DNA of 64,000 nt from Anopheles merus (Eukaryota; Arthropoda; Insecta; Diptera; Culicidae). A model generated the notes under the pieces. The model worked only from the letters and a program-made list of their open reading frames with translations. It made no database searches and was not told the DNA's origin. Location: NCBI RefSeq assembly GCF_017562075.2, contig NC_054082.1:2846550-2910549 (forward strand), read 5' to 3'. The position numbers were made by a program, and so were the translations under genes. Of this stretch, positions 12,320 to 26,200 are shown one piece after another (within the stretch, counting starts at the first letter, position 1; the number at the start of each line of letters is the position of its first letter).

Positions 12320-14298
12320 AGAGAAAACAATTTAAACAAAAACACACACACATACCACGCATGTCATCAGCTCGTCTCGGCACGGTTAAGCGAAACATAA
12401 CTCATAACCACTAAAGTACTGCGCGGCAAACACTAACAGGAGCGCAAAGGATAAATAGATAGTTATTTAACGAAGCCAATAATCCTGTTCGTTCAGTTCA
12501 GTTATTACTCGTCTCCCAAAATCCAAAATTCTTTCCCCTGATGATATTGATATCTGCATCATCATCATCTTCCGGGGGCTGTTCGATAGGTACGTTCAAA
12601 GCACGGAAAAGTTACCACCAACGGAGAGAAGAAACACGATTACACTGCCGTGCGCTTGTTGTCCGGTCCGGAGAAAAATCGAAAGCAACTCATAAGTTAT
12701 TTAAATCCAAACTGCATGAACCACACGGAGGATGCCTTTTATTTGGTCGCTATTCGAGTACTGTTCCGTTACTGATCACCAGTTTCTCCACTTTCAGCAA
12801 ATATCGAAGAGTTCGATGGGTAGAAGTAATGCCACCGACAGTAAATAACCACCCCCCATAATGCACCAATGTACTTTACCTGCACCGCCTACTGTGTATC
12901 AGCACACACACACACACCTAAATCAACTTGCACTGCGGATCGCGATCGCGAATGATCGACGACACTATGAATGTTAGCAGCTTTTATGTGATTTGCACGA
13001 AATTGGAAAAGTAACAGCTACTGAACAAAAATGCACAACAAAGCCCGTTGTAACGGAATTCGGAACTCGTGTCCCAAAAAGACTAAGCGTTAAAATTATC
13101 ACAAACAGGAACGGAGCGAAAGACCCGCGATCATGTTGTTATGGTGCAATCGAACGTAAAATAAATGTTAAAATACGATGATACGTATGTTATTAATTAC
13201 AATGTTTGCTGTGCTGTGTGTGATTAATACAAAGACTGCAGTAACGACTAAGTACTAACCAATATGTGTAATTGCAAGACCAAATTCATCGTTACGGAGA
13301 ATATGAGAAATGCCGTCCGGAAAGAAAAGCGTCATTCCTTGCTATGTCCATTTCCATTTCAAATCAAATCAGCACTTCCCGCAGGCCTCAACCCGGGTTT
13401 CGTGAGCTCGCCAACGCTCCAAATCGGTTCGATTTTCCCTCGCTGACGATGCTTTTTGAAAGTAGTTGTGACGGTTTTTGACATTTTGAGTCGCCAAAAA
13501 GCTCGCGCCTTGCCCTGTGGGAAAAGCGGTGGCCGCACTCCGCGGTTCCACTCAGTCTCGGCATGCCTCACACCCCCTTTCCGGGTCCACGAAGGCAATC
13601 GCTATTCGTGTTCGGGTTTAACCCTTATGCACAACTCCAACCGTCTTTCAAGTTCCTAGAAATCCCTATTCTCCAAATTAAATCCACTCTCCATTGATTG
13701 AGTGAATTTTTTTCGTGGAAGGTATTTAAAAATCCATCCTACGGTTTTTAATGTGACTAGCTTGTGACACTATTTGGACCGAACCTAACAGATGCGAATG
13801 ATTCGGTTTCATTTTTACACACATTTTCTGTTGTCCACGTGTTACTTTTAGTATTTCTACGTGCTAGCTTTACAATTGAAAGCAGATCACACATCTAACG
13901 ATAGATATTCCCACACAAAAAAAAAACATTTCTCCACCCGAAGTGGCCACCATACCGACACAAAGGTTAGGCCGACGCGATGTGCACACACGAGCTTCGG
14001 ACGGGTCGGGTGCGTGTTCCGCTATTCAATTCTTCAAGTGCCGTGTTCGCGTTCGGACGTTTCTCTCTCTGTCTCCGCTCGTAGTGTTTGCGCTTTTGTC
14101 ACCGCCGCTTCTCCTCACAAGACAGGCCGTTTCCCGCGTGTGTCCACACTGCCTGCCGTGCAAGCTCCCACCCCGCAGCTCTACCGAACGACTAGTAGAA
14201 AACCCTTCTCCGGAATCGGATTAAACAGAACAAAAACAGACACCCCCAGTGTGTTTGTGTGCAGTGCAATACAACAACACAACAACAACAGAACCACC
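12320..14298 (+). other. SUCLG1 3' UTR, then intergenic and Chd64 5' region
   Basis: The SUCLG1 3' UTR probably runs to just past AATAAA at 13160-13165. The rest, to 14298, should hold the Chd64 promoter and 5' UTR, which is rich in TCTCTC and CA/AAC stretches. The last ~45 bases before the Chd64 ATG are an AAC-rich leader typical of highly expressed insect genes. I could not place a convincing core promoter. Confidence 0.5.
13160..13165 (+). terminator. Poly(A) signal AATAAA of SUCLG1
   Basis: AATAAA 841 nt past the stop codon, followed by A/T-rich sequence. This is the first canonical hexamer I noticed in the 3' region. Confidence 0.5.
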
Positions 14299-17200
14299 AT
14301 GTCGACGCATCGTGCACCGAAATCCGGATTCGCCGCCGAAGCTCAGCGAAAGGTGAGTGTGTCAATGTTGGTTGGTTGTGTGTGTGTGCATGTCGTCAGT
14401 TGGTTTGCGACCCCACACAGATCCTCCTCCCCGTTCTCCATTCTGCTTCTTCCACCTTCTTCCCCTCGTCCTGCACTTTCGGGCGGGAGTGATCATTGCG
14501 CGTGGGAGACGGTTGCATCTCTTCACCACCGGCTTTCTCTCAAATGCAGCAAGACAAACGTGCGCAGGAATTCCGTTTTGGTCAATCTGCATTCCGCCGC
14601 CAGCCTCTCTGTTCGGGTCGACCCACTCGGGAATTAACAAAAAGACTGTTATACCGTCGTCAGTCCCAGCAAAGAGAGAGAAAGAGAGAGAGAAACGGGA
14701 CTCTTGGGATTGGAATGCTTTCCATCCTGATTCCCTTCCGCGCACGGCGCCTTCGGTCACCAGGTGCGGCACGGTCTTTCGGTCAACCCGTTCGCCTCGA
14801 GTCGCTGATAGGCTTTTATTTTGTCTCTCTGTCTGGTTATGCTTTTCGCTGCCTTACTTGACCCGCTTTTTACCGGTGGAAGAACGCAACGTGTCCGACC
14901 GGGGCCGTGCACTTTAGGGTTGTGTGCGTGTGTGTGTGTTTGTACCTGGCTAGTTCGTCTTCGTAGGGGTGCAAAGCATATAAGAGGCCCTGGTGTTTCG
15001 TGTTCAGCGGACATATTAATTTGAATAACCGATTTTCTAACCGTCACGAGCTTGAAAAATTGCACTTGTGCAAAGAGCTGCGTACGATCACCCTCACACA
15101 CACATGCACACGATCAATTAAGAAATCTTTCACCAACGCATTTTCCCACCAATTGTGTGGTAGGTTTTGTGTGCAAAAAATAACACATTCCGTTTTATAG
15201 GCGGATGTCACACACTCGCATGATTTGAAATATGCTTGCTCATGCGAAGCAATCAATCAAAGTGAGGAGGAAGACACAGAGGGCCTCTGTCGCCACACCT
15301 TCTTCGCCATAAACGGGAGGAAGCTTTTTGGAGTGCTATCACGACACTCGCCTTCCCGTGTCGATCGACAGATACAAAATCGTACACGAAACCATCGCCA
15401 AACGTAACGCACTTAAACCATAAACCAGTTTAGGGCTTGCTTTGCACCCCTAAATTCGCCCTTTCCCGTTGGGCAAAACGTTGGAGCGGCCATACATATA
15501 TATTTGTGTGCGGTCGTTTTAACAATCATTTACAATCCTGCTGTTCAAACGAACATCATATCTTCGACTGCCCCAAACTAATGTGTTTTCCATTATGCTG
15601 ATTAGTAGCTCTCACCGAGAGAGCTGCCCGCATTTCGCCCCGCAAATGCAATTAATTCTCAATTAGCCGAAAAAGCGAGCATCTGCTGCAAGTTTAACCC
15701 GCAGCAGTTCTCTTGCACACACTCTTGTGCGAAAAAAAAGAACAAAATTAACTCAGGGGTAGCTGATTTTGCAAACCCCCATTCCCCTCAGCTCTTCGTT
15801 GGCGAAAGAGAAGAACCCCCCCCCCCCCATCCCTACAGCCCTACAGTTATTGGTTATTGTGCTACGTTTTCGTTTCAATTCCTTTGCCCTGCACCGAATT
15901 AATGTGTCTTCGTCGGACATTCCAGACATTCACATTGCTTCCCAACCTTTCTGCCAAGTTACTTCCGATTCTGCTTCCCATTTTACTGTGTGCCCTTTTC
16001 TTTGCGTATCAAAAAACATCTCTCGCTCATACGCACACAGGCGCTGGGTAAAAAAGTCAAGGATAAGGGCGCAAGGAAAGTTGACCCTGGGGACCCCTTG
16101 CTGTCGCCGGTTGTCTCTCTATATGGCAGAAATAAATCGGAACGCAACACACCGTGGATATTGGTGCTGCCTTGGGTGAGGTGTGCCGGGGATTCATATT
16201 ATCGTATTTGCTGGCCGCGCCTGTTTTTTGCCGCGCAAGCGAACGGAAAAAAGTCGTTCATGCTGACGGGCAAAAGAAGGCATCATATTTTCTATAGAAA
16301 AAAAAACGAACGCGCAACCAGCCCCGGATGATGTCATCTTCCTTCCACTCGATCGTTACTTTGCTGGCTCCCTCTCCCTCCTTTGTGTCACGTCCGCTTT
16401 CCGTGGTGGGCTTCACGTTCAAAATAACGCTCGTCTCTGTAAACACGGATGTTTGGCGTCCTTGTTTCCCTGTGGCTCGCTCTGGTCAAAAACGCGAATC
16501 ATTTGGAAAGGTAATACAAAAAAAAACCCCGCACCGGGCGAAGTAATAAACACGCACAAAGAAGACCTCACAAAAAGCATACATACCTGAACATGGCAGA
16601 GGGTGAACCAGAATGTGCATGTGTGTGTGCGTGAATTTCTGCAGTGAAGTAAAACGCCAATCGTGTCCTAAATATTAAAGTATATTATCTCAACAAAGAA
16701 CATAATGATCGTTTTTGTAACGAAAAACGACGAATAATTCAACTTTTACCTTCAAACATCATGCGATTGACGCCAACGTTTGCGCCGGCCGCTGAACGTG
16801 GCGTGGTTGCCATGGTAACTGAAGCACGCTTCAGCTGTTGAAGTTTGAATTCAAAATCCAGCGTGAACGATCGCCAACGGTCATCATCAAATGGGCTAAT
16901 GCCTACATTCTATTGAATTTTGCTGCGTTGGATGACTCACGCCACACTTCTACACACATAAACCTGTACGCCTTTTCGCGTATGAATGTTGCGACTTTGA
17001 GATGCTCTTAAGCCGCTGTGTGTATTCGTCGCCACCGCCACGTTTTGGAGCACACGAGGGACGGTTGCCACGAGCTGTGGCTAACGTTGGCGATTAAAGT
17101 TTGACGAGAAACGAAGCAACGGCTCGGAGGTAGTGGAAACAAAGCCTCGCCCCAACACACAACAGTGATTATTCCGAAGAGCGTGGGATAATATCTCAAG

Positions 17201-20200
17201 TGTCGCGCTCAAGGACAGTAAGCATTCGTCCGGTGGACGGGAGAGAAACGGTGGACCGACACAGCATGGAAAGAAAGTAAAGTGGTGCTTCCAGATAGAA
17301 TTTCTGATGACTTCCAGTGAACGAGAAGCTGACCATATTACGCTGCCGCCTGCTTTGAAAATAGCAAACCTTGACTTCGTTTGAATGGCTTAACGGGTGG
17401 GCGGAGGGGCAGGGGATGAGTTCTGCTTTTAATAAGCCCTGACATCGCACCACAAACCACGGGTGACATGGGCCCGGGCAGCGTAGACCTTGCCCGGCTG
17501 TAGAGCTGTAGCGCGCCTTACGGTGAAGATGGTGACCGCCAACACGTCTAACTAGGGAGACTGGGGTCGTCGAGGCGCAAGCCTCCTACCTCGTTACGCA
17601 CCGTGGTCAACTATCATGGGCATCATCATGGGCAAGGGTAAAAAGTAGTAAAAGGAAATGCCTTAAAAAGTGTGCTCGTGTTTGCTTTATACTAGCAGAA
17701 CGCTTAACAAAAAGCGTCCATTAACCGGTTCAAGAATTACACCCGTGTTCTCCACCCCGTAAGCTTGTTTGTTTGGAGCTTCTCTTTTTTTTTATACAAA
17801 CCCCCCCACAAAACCGAGTCCCCAAGTCCATTCAGCTGCCAAACAACACGAGTGGCACGCGATAAAGAGGGAAGGTTTATGTGGAAAACCCTGGCTGGCG
17901 GGTCATGAAAACGGGCTGGCACGAGCACCTTCGCCACGACACGAACTTTTGCGTTTGATAAAATGAATTGATAATAGAAACAATCGTTTTAGGCATATAG
18001 AGCTTATGGGGAGAGTACCTGATGACCTGATCTTATGTGGGTTTCTGGGTGGTTTGTTCTGGAAATGCTTTCTTCGTTACTTTTTTTTACTGGAACTTCC
18101 TGCGCACGAAACGATGCACCGGAAACGCTGCACATCAGCAGTCAAGCCATCGCCTGGAGGGATGCATTCAATTACGCTTACGCGTCTAACATACGAACTG
18201 TCTGTCTGTCCAAACAACAGTACTCTCCAAAAAGCCGAAAACAATGAATTGATGCGTGACGCTTATGCCGTTAGCGCGCCGCGGCACATGAAGAACTGAA
18301 CCCCGAATCAGCGTCGTCACAAGCCACGGGCCCACTTTCCCCCATACTACCCTTAGCCGGGGGGAAGGTTTATTATGGTGATACTTTTATTGCTGGAAGA
18401 GTTCTTCAGCAATATCGTGCACGATCGCTTGGGTGGAGGATCTTTCCGGTGATCCCGTTGCGCTGGATGGTTCTTCTCTCGAGTAAAGTAAGGTAAAGGG
18501 TTGAATCAAGATGGTTGGATAAAATCTGATTTATTGTTTCTTGTAACGTGAGGTTTGGAGTTGGTGATGTTATCTGCCTTTATCGCACTCATCACCAATT
18601 CCAAAACAATGTACACGTGGCACACAAAGACGTGTCTCTCTACACTCCACAGCTTCCGTGCGCGTGTGTGTGTGTGGCGATTAAGCGAACGCCTAAGAAA
18701 GTGGGTCATTTAGTGCAGAAATTGCCTGGCCACCCTTTTGTAAGGTGAGCTCGTCGCCACTCTTCCGCTGATGCACCGTTGTCCTATCGCATCCAAATCT
18801 CCATTTACACGCCTGTTAACCTACCGAACCCCGCACCGCGAAGCCCATTTCCCTTTACCCCCCCATTAGCATGTGGTATTAATTATTGTGCTCCCCAAAC
18901 TACTCTTTTCCCCGTGATGATGGTCCGTGATGGAGTTAATTGCGCCAAATGTAAAATCGCCAAAACATTCGGCACCTTCAATCGGGGGTAGCGGCGGCAA
19001 GCCAACCAAACGGCGTATCGACATGGACACGTCGAGCTTGGAATGATCACACCCTTGTGAGGGTTTTTTTTTGTTGTGGCTTTTGCCACAACACTAGCAA
19101 AAACTTCCCCTAGGCGCGAGTACCGTTTGGGATTGTAGGATATGATTAATTGCTTTCTATTCGGTCGGCTAGGTTAGGCCAGGGCTGGGGCGGCTGGTTT
19201 AATTATATTTGAGAGCACTTTCGGTGGTCATCGTTGCTTTCTTTCCTGGATGTAGCAGATTGTAGATAAATGTTTCATGTTTTAAATCGGGGAGAAAATC
19301 GAGCAAACAGCAGTCGACCATTGACCGAGAAAGATAGGCGCCGGCCGTGTTCGATTGGACAGGATGCAACGCATGGCAAAGGTGTGTGTGTTCGGTGGTC
19401 GAGGGCCACTATGAAATCCAATGAGTCAATTGGGTTGCTTTATTTTGGCCCCAAACGCTGCGCTGCTTTGTCCGTAATACTTTAATCCGATCAGTTTCCG
19501 CCTGCCTGGGAAGCATCAAAATTCATTCCCCCGTTGCGACTAGGGGACGCTCGTTTCACCTTCCTATATCTCCATTGGCTCTTTCTGCGCCATTCTTCGC
19601 CGGCTAATGGAATTTGGAACGCTCCTGATAGCGGCTATCTATCGATTGGACCGAACGCGCCAACCACGACAAGGTATGGTGCTCTCCCTTTGATGCTCGA
19701 ACAAGGCCCACTTACTCACGTTCTCCGGCCGTGGCCCCGTCTGCACCTTCTCTGCGCCAGCCAGCCTACAAGAGAAAGAAGATAACGCTTGCACCGGTTG
19801 CAACGGTTCCACATACACCGATGTGAAAAGATAGCAGGAGTCGTCGTCGTGTGGACCCAACGCGTTCATGATGACGTATTTCCTGTGCGGGCAGCAAAAG
19901 CCAACTGCCATACACCGTCATCTGCCAGGGGGAGGTTGTGTGGTGTAGGGTCCCACACACGCACCCATTTCCCATGTCACATCAATCAACTCGGTTCGGT
20001 TAAACAGAGACTTCCTTCCGCGGCTCGTTTTTGTGTGAGGAGAGGATTTCACGGAGCATTCACGCACTGCAGTAACTGGATCGCTGCTAGCTCCAGTCAC
20101 CCAACTCATCCAGAAGTGGAGTGTTTTCGCTTCGTCAGTGAGTCGCTTATCATCGGCCCTTAAAAGCGAGCTGAGCGGAGGGGCTTCTCGCTGAGTAGAG

Positions 20201-23200
20201 CTTCAGCGAAAACGTGATCTCTCTGTCTTTCTGTGTGCATGAGATCATTTGCCGCACCGTGAAGTCATCCATATTTTAGGATCTCTGTTTTGTTGACGGG
20301 GAGTTCAAATCAACGAACCCATCACACCACCGGCGGCCACGCCAACACACTGTTGGTGAGAGAGATGTGGGTCAATCAATCAAATTGATTATTCTTTATA
20401 TTGAAACCTAAATGTTCCGTTTTGGTGGTGCCATCATGGCAGTTTGTGAGCCGTGCGGAACATTCTCCATTAGCGTACGATTAGTGTTAGGATTGTCGTT
20501 AATTTGTGTGCTCACTCAACGGGGGATGGGGACCTATACATGTCACCATTACAGCTCTAACAGCAACAGCCCTTGTCGAGCTGTTGTACAGTAAATGGTG
20601 TAAATCCACTGCAAGGTTTCACGGTGTCTGGCACTCATGCCCCCCTCGATACTGGGGACGTGTGGTGTGTGTTCCCCTCTGTCAACACATACCAGCCAGA
20701 CGCGGGGAGTCAGTCGTCACCAAGCCCGGTACAACAGTGGGTTATGGATTTCATTAGCTCACTAAATGAACCATCGAAGCACGGAGGGTGGAAAAATAAA
20801 CCATAGATAAGCTCCAGTGCCAAGACGACGACGACGACGACCACGTCCTCCAGTGCGCTCAGCCCTGTACTGGCACTTGTATAGGGTGGCCGTTCTAGCA
20901 GATAAGCAGTGGGACATTACCATTAAATGGTTTTAGACAGTTAGCTCAGCGCTTAGTGCTGCAATTGAAACCGCCAAATACGTGCCCTGCAATGATCGAC
21001 AATTCAATAAAATGCGCCCCGATGGCGGATGAGGGCCTGGTGGGGAACATTTCGAGCGATGAAGTCATCCAATCGTCTATCAGCGTTAGAACGGCGTCAC
21101 TTGAACGGGGGATAATAGTTTGTTTACTCTCTTGAAGCATATCAGTTCCACCGACCGGATGGACATTCAGTACCTGCAAGAGTGTAAAAGTATTATCAAA
21201 CAACATTACTGCACACTTGCTCGCAGTTACGAATCACTACATCGGTATCACGTTCTGAACAACTACCACACACTGAACCAATTACCCAGGGCAGGAGCTG
21301 GGCTGTGACCACAACTCATTGAGTTGAGTGTGATAAGGTGTGAATGTTTACTGCCAATAAACAGCTGCATCCAGGGCGTCGCGCGGCACCACGCGCGTTT
21401 CGAATTCTCCACTGCTCCACTGTGATAAACACACAATGGTTCGATTTCACAAAGTGCTAGAATATTCCTGCATCCACATCCACGTCGTCCACACAGACGC
21501 GTCCTCCACAGGCTCTCCACGACGGTCTCTTCCACTCTAATGATCGACGCACGTGTTTTGTATTGCGCGCGCTCCTATGACCCTGCGCGCAGCATCACCA
21601 CCACTGTATGCTTCATGAATCATTTCCATAGACAGTTCATGACGTCGTGTCTGCGGTCAACGCAGAGGGATGTATCGCTTGTTGCTGCTGCTGCCTGTGG
21701 CGGGGTCTGATTATTGTTTATCGAGGCAGCTGCTAGAGAAGATTTCGATCGATCTGACACACTCGAGTTGCTATACGCGCGCTACCCCAACCGAACGTGC
21801 GGCAATTTCGTTGCCTTGAAGCGGGTATAGTTGATCTTAAGCTTTAGTGCCTAACCTTGTCTGTGTTGTTATTGGTAGCTTAAGATTAATTGAACGTGTA
21901 CAACGTTCAGTGTGCGAATGGACACACAAAGGAAGAAGCCCACAAGGGGCAAACGGCGGTGAAGGGCGCGAAAGATCACCCAAATCAAATCAAACGCAAT
22001 GATTTGGCAGTCTCGTGCTAGTTTCGTCTCGCAACGCCCCAAAGAAGCAGCGTTGAACATCTTGCCGTCGTGTGATCCCATCCGCAAAAGGTGGTGGAGG
22101 CAATATTTTGCGGCCTCAAAATTCCAGTTTAGCTGCAGCATCTCCTCCACCTCCCATCCCTATTGTCCAGTCTTCGCCCTTTGCGGATCACCACTTTGAA
22201 GCTGGCTGGTGGTGTTGGTATTTGATAATTGTTGTCAGATCTTCTGACAGATAGAGTGATAGGTGGTGAGAGCTAGAAACGCGGCGGAGTTAATACGATC
22301 GCATTGAAGAAGTGTGATCTTGACGATCGAAGATGTGGGAGGAAATGTTGAAGTCCACAGAAATAAGTACAATTCGTCAGCTGCATGATGGAAGTTTGCT
22401 TCATTCGTAACTTATCATTGCCGCACATACCGCATACATTATCACACCATTACATCAATAGATAATGGTATCATCAGAAATTGCGCCGTTTTGATGATAA
22501 GTTGCTATCGTCCGCAACTCGTAGCATGAAACACGATGATCACCATCTACTGATGAGATAATGATGCACCTCATCAGAACTTGAAAAGGGCATTTAACAT
22601 CGTGAACCACCCGAAAGTAGCATTAAGAAACAATTTGGGGTGTACCTTTCCTGCGGAATTATTTTTAATTTCGGTCATTTGCTCTGCTCTCTCATAACAA
22701 CATTGCGCTCACACACACACACATACAAAAATCAATGCTCCATAGCACGGAATCCGAAAGTAAAACAAGTTATTTGACCCATTTTTATCCGTCTTTCGGT
22801 GGAGACCGTTTGTGTCCCTCTGGAAGGAACGATGTTCAGGTTTCCTTCGCAAGAGATCTCCCGGCGGCCCTCGTTGACGACGGTTGATCGTGTTGGTGAT
22901 CTTTACCCACTGCCACTGCCTAGGGCTCACCGGGGGTGGTTTGTCTGTTTTGCTGGTTCTGCTTTCTTGACTGTTCCTGCGATCATCATTATCATTACCT
23001 TCACGCGGTGGTGGTGTAGTGTACACCCGTGGTCAATGACGTGTACAAATCGATTCTGCAACATTCACGAAAAAACCGTTCGTGTCGTGATGCGAGATGC
23101 CGAGATGAAGAGAGAGAGAGTGTCCGATCGCTGAAGAATATTGCTTTACGGATCGGCTATGTGTGTGTGTGTGTTTGCTAGCAATTGTTGAACGCTCCAA

Positions 23201-26200
23201 CTTCGCCCAGCAATGGCAGTCTTCTTCGGAGTCGAACTGATGAACCGGTTAAGACCGGACCCAGACTAAATGTGGGTCATTTTTGTGAAACTAAAAATTA
23301 AGTATTTATGCACATTTTTAGGCACATTGCTGACAGATGGTTGTTATGATGTCACCCCGTCCATTGGTCTCCATTTTTGTGATGTGCCGGCTGTATCTCG
23401 CCCCAAATAAATCATCGCGATCGCGATCGCTGACAGTGCGCCGGGAGCGCACTGTTTCAGTATTACATGCAGCGATACGTATCACTGATAGAAAGACGGT
23501 GGCCGTGTCCCGTCAACACCACGCCGTTCAATTGTGATGACAATCGAAGGAAATTGAACCCGATTGCCATTTGTTTTCATTGCTGTTTTGGATGGACAAC
23601 ATCATTTGCACGTCACGGAGCCGAAAGCATAAGCAAAATTGATTTCTTCGCACTTGGCGGAGGGGGCAGAAGGATGATTATGGCACAGGAAACACTTGAA
23701 CGATGCAGTTCCCTGCAGTGCAGTGTGTGTGTAAGAAAGGGAAACCGTTCATCACATGATTCGAGTATGGAGTGGCAATAAAAAGACCCGCCAATCAATA
23801 AACCTGCAACACTCCATCCATCCACTGCGCCCTGCTGCGCGCCCTCTTATCGTCGTATCGAACGAGGCAAGGCACTTCACCTCCAGATCAGGCTCCGATG
23901 ATAGTGTCTGGTGGAGTCAATTTGTTTCAACAATTAGCTCAACAAATAAGGTCCTACGGGGCTTTATGGCTTTCGTATTTGTCCCGATGAGTATAGGGGT
24001 GTAGTACAGTGTAATACGTCCGGATAAGATGGACCACATGGAGATAGCAGGGATCGTTCGTTACGGTACCGTTGCGTAAGACCTCAAAGACATTTGTTTT
24101 ATGATCACGATAATGAAGCTTGAGCTTTAGTGGAAAATGATGCTAGCTGGTTATTACTTAGTGCTGATGTGTGATCAAATTACGAACCGCTTCGTGGTGG
24201 CTGTTTACACTTTCTACCCTGAACTGAGAGAAATGCATATCCTGTTCAGATTAATAGCGAGACACAAAGAAGATTAACTCGCTTTAGACATTAACGCTCG
24301 GAGATTTCACTCCGACACACACAAACACCTGAAGCAGGAAAGATGATCTACTCCGGTTGTTGTGTGGCTTTTCTACTGATGGTTCGGTGTGGTTTTACTG
24401 GTTTTTTAGTTCATTCGGCGGATTGCTACTGCAGGCCGGCTGCCATACCATTTCGCGCACAAATCAGCACCATTTGTCATTGGAGCGAACACATTAGCGA
24501 ACTGGCCTGACTGGCTGGCTGGCTGGCTGGCTGGCTCGCTGTGGCTCCGATTAAAGAAAAGGTGGTGCATCAAGGAGTGTGCTGTGCAGCGCAGTTAATC
24601 TAGCTCGCATTATGGCGGTGTTATCGTGTTACACAGCAAAAACATAATGTCCATATACGATGATGAATCGGCATTTGCGCCCGAACAGCAGTCCGAGAGC
24701 ACGCCACAACGAGGGGGGTGATCGCGCAAGCAGTCCCAAACAGCCGACTGGTGTGTGTGTGTGTAGATTCGCTGACTAGACACATCCCCACAACAGTATA
24801 ATGCCCCCTGCAGTGTGTGTGTACATTGGGGAGTCACCGCTGTACCAAGCCAGAACCAACCCTTTGCAAGGCCCCAAAAAGGTTGTCCTCCCGTCCGTGG
24901 TTGCGAGTCCCCCCCTTGTTGTGACCTGGATCGTGGTTCGAAAACTCGGTCGAACCCAAATGGCGATCGCACAGTGAGAAGGGGGGTGCGATGATCTGCA
25001 GGACGAAGAAGAAATCGGCGTGAGAGGAGGGAAGTTACCATATTTGAATGCAAAGTTTTCAACACACCGCGATCGCGAATGGGTGGTAGTAGTTAGCCGG
25101 TGGAAGAGCAGCATGAAAAACACTTGGAAGTCAACAGAGGCCGTTTATGAGGCTACGAGCCATTTTCGGCGCGATAGGGGCATGCACAACACCACCATCT
25201 GCTGCTACTATCCCGTGGCCGTAATTAACACAAGCGTTTGTAAAAGGTTTATGACACCCGCTACGAACGAAGCTCGAGAATGTGCTGCGCTGACAATGAA
25301 TGTTTTCTGTTGGTGGTTCTGTTTGGGCTGGAGAATATTCTTTCTTGGGAGGTGGAGTTGCGATCGCGAACAGCTGCTGGCGGCTATTCTATTCTCGATC
25401 ACATCGCATTTGTCTGCTGGCAGCTCATAAAAATTGCTTCCAAAACAAAGACCTGCAGGCTACTAACATGCAACATACAACAACACTGGGGTGACTCACA
25501 CCCATCTTTATCGAACACAGAAACAACGGGTCCCACATTCCGTAGCGCACAAATCTATGTCCAAAATGCTCCGCCGATGAGTAAACCGATAAACGGAGGT
25601 TGGTCACCGTTTTCGCTTATCCGATTGCAACATCAACGCTGAAGAATTAACGGAATGGAACGGTCCTTTCGTCACTTCCGAAACAATGATTTCGATTTGC
25701 TCAATTCATGACTCGTGACTTTGTGTCCGTATTGGTACATTAGAATGCGGACAACACCTCACCTTACGCCTCACCACAAGCTACTATTGCAGCAGAAGAT
25801 GACGAATGACATGCGCGTAGGCACGAAAACCATTGGAGAGAGGAGGGCCAAATAAAGTCATTGGCGAAATATTTGAATAACCCCACACCACCTCCTCTGC
25901 TGCGCGTGTGTGTCCTTCAACCCGTCAAAAAGCCGCCATTTTCGGCAGTGTTTCGCTCTGGTGTGCCTTGGCCGATGACTCGGAACATCGGATTAGTGTA
26001 GCACGGGTGATACAAGTACCCTGCCCAGCAGCAGCAGCAATATCACTGCTTTGTAGACTAAACCCCAACCAACCGAACGATCGACCGGATCGCAACGGCG
26101 CTGGAAACGCGTTCGATTCTCGCATGGCCATATTTAGACAGGGCAAGGAGGAAAGTCTACAATGTCGTCGCCGGGTCGCCTGCGCCGCCTCTCGGTCGTA

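Noticed and set aside
14979..15006. TATAAG followed by TTCAGC 27 nt later, a possible internal Chd64 promoter
   Set aside because: TATAAG is a weak match, spacing is slightly short, and it lies downstream of the first coding exon, so it could not give the known start.
22409..22503. Hairpin considered as a miRNA precursor
   Set aside because: Only the outer 10 bp and an inner 7 bp pair; the arms between are unpaired, and no known mature miRNA sequence is recognised.
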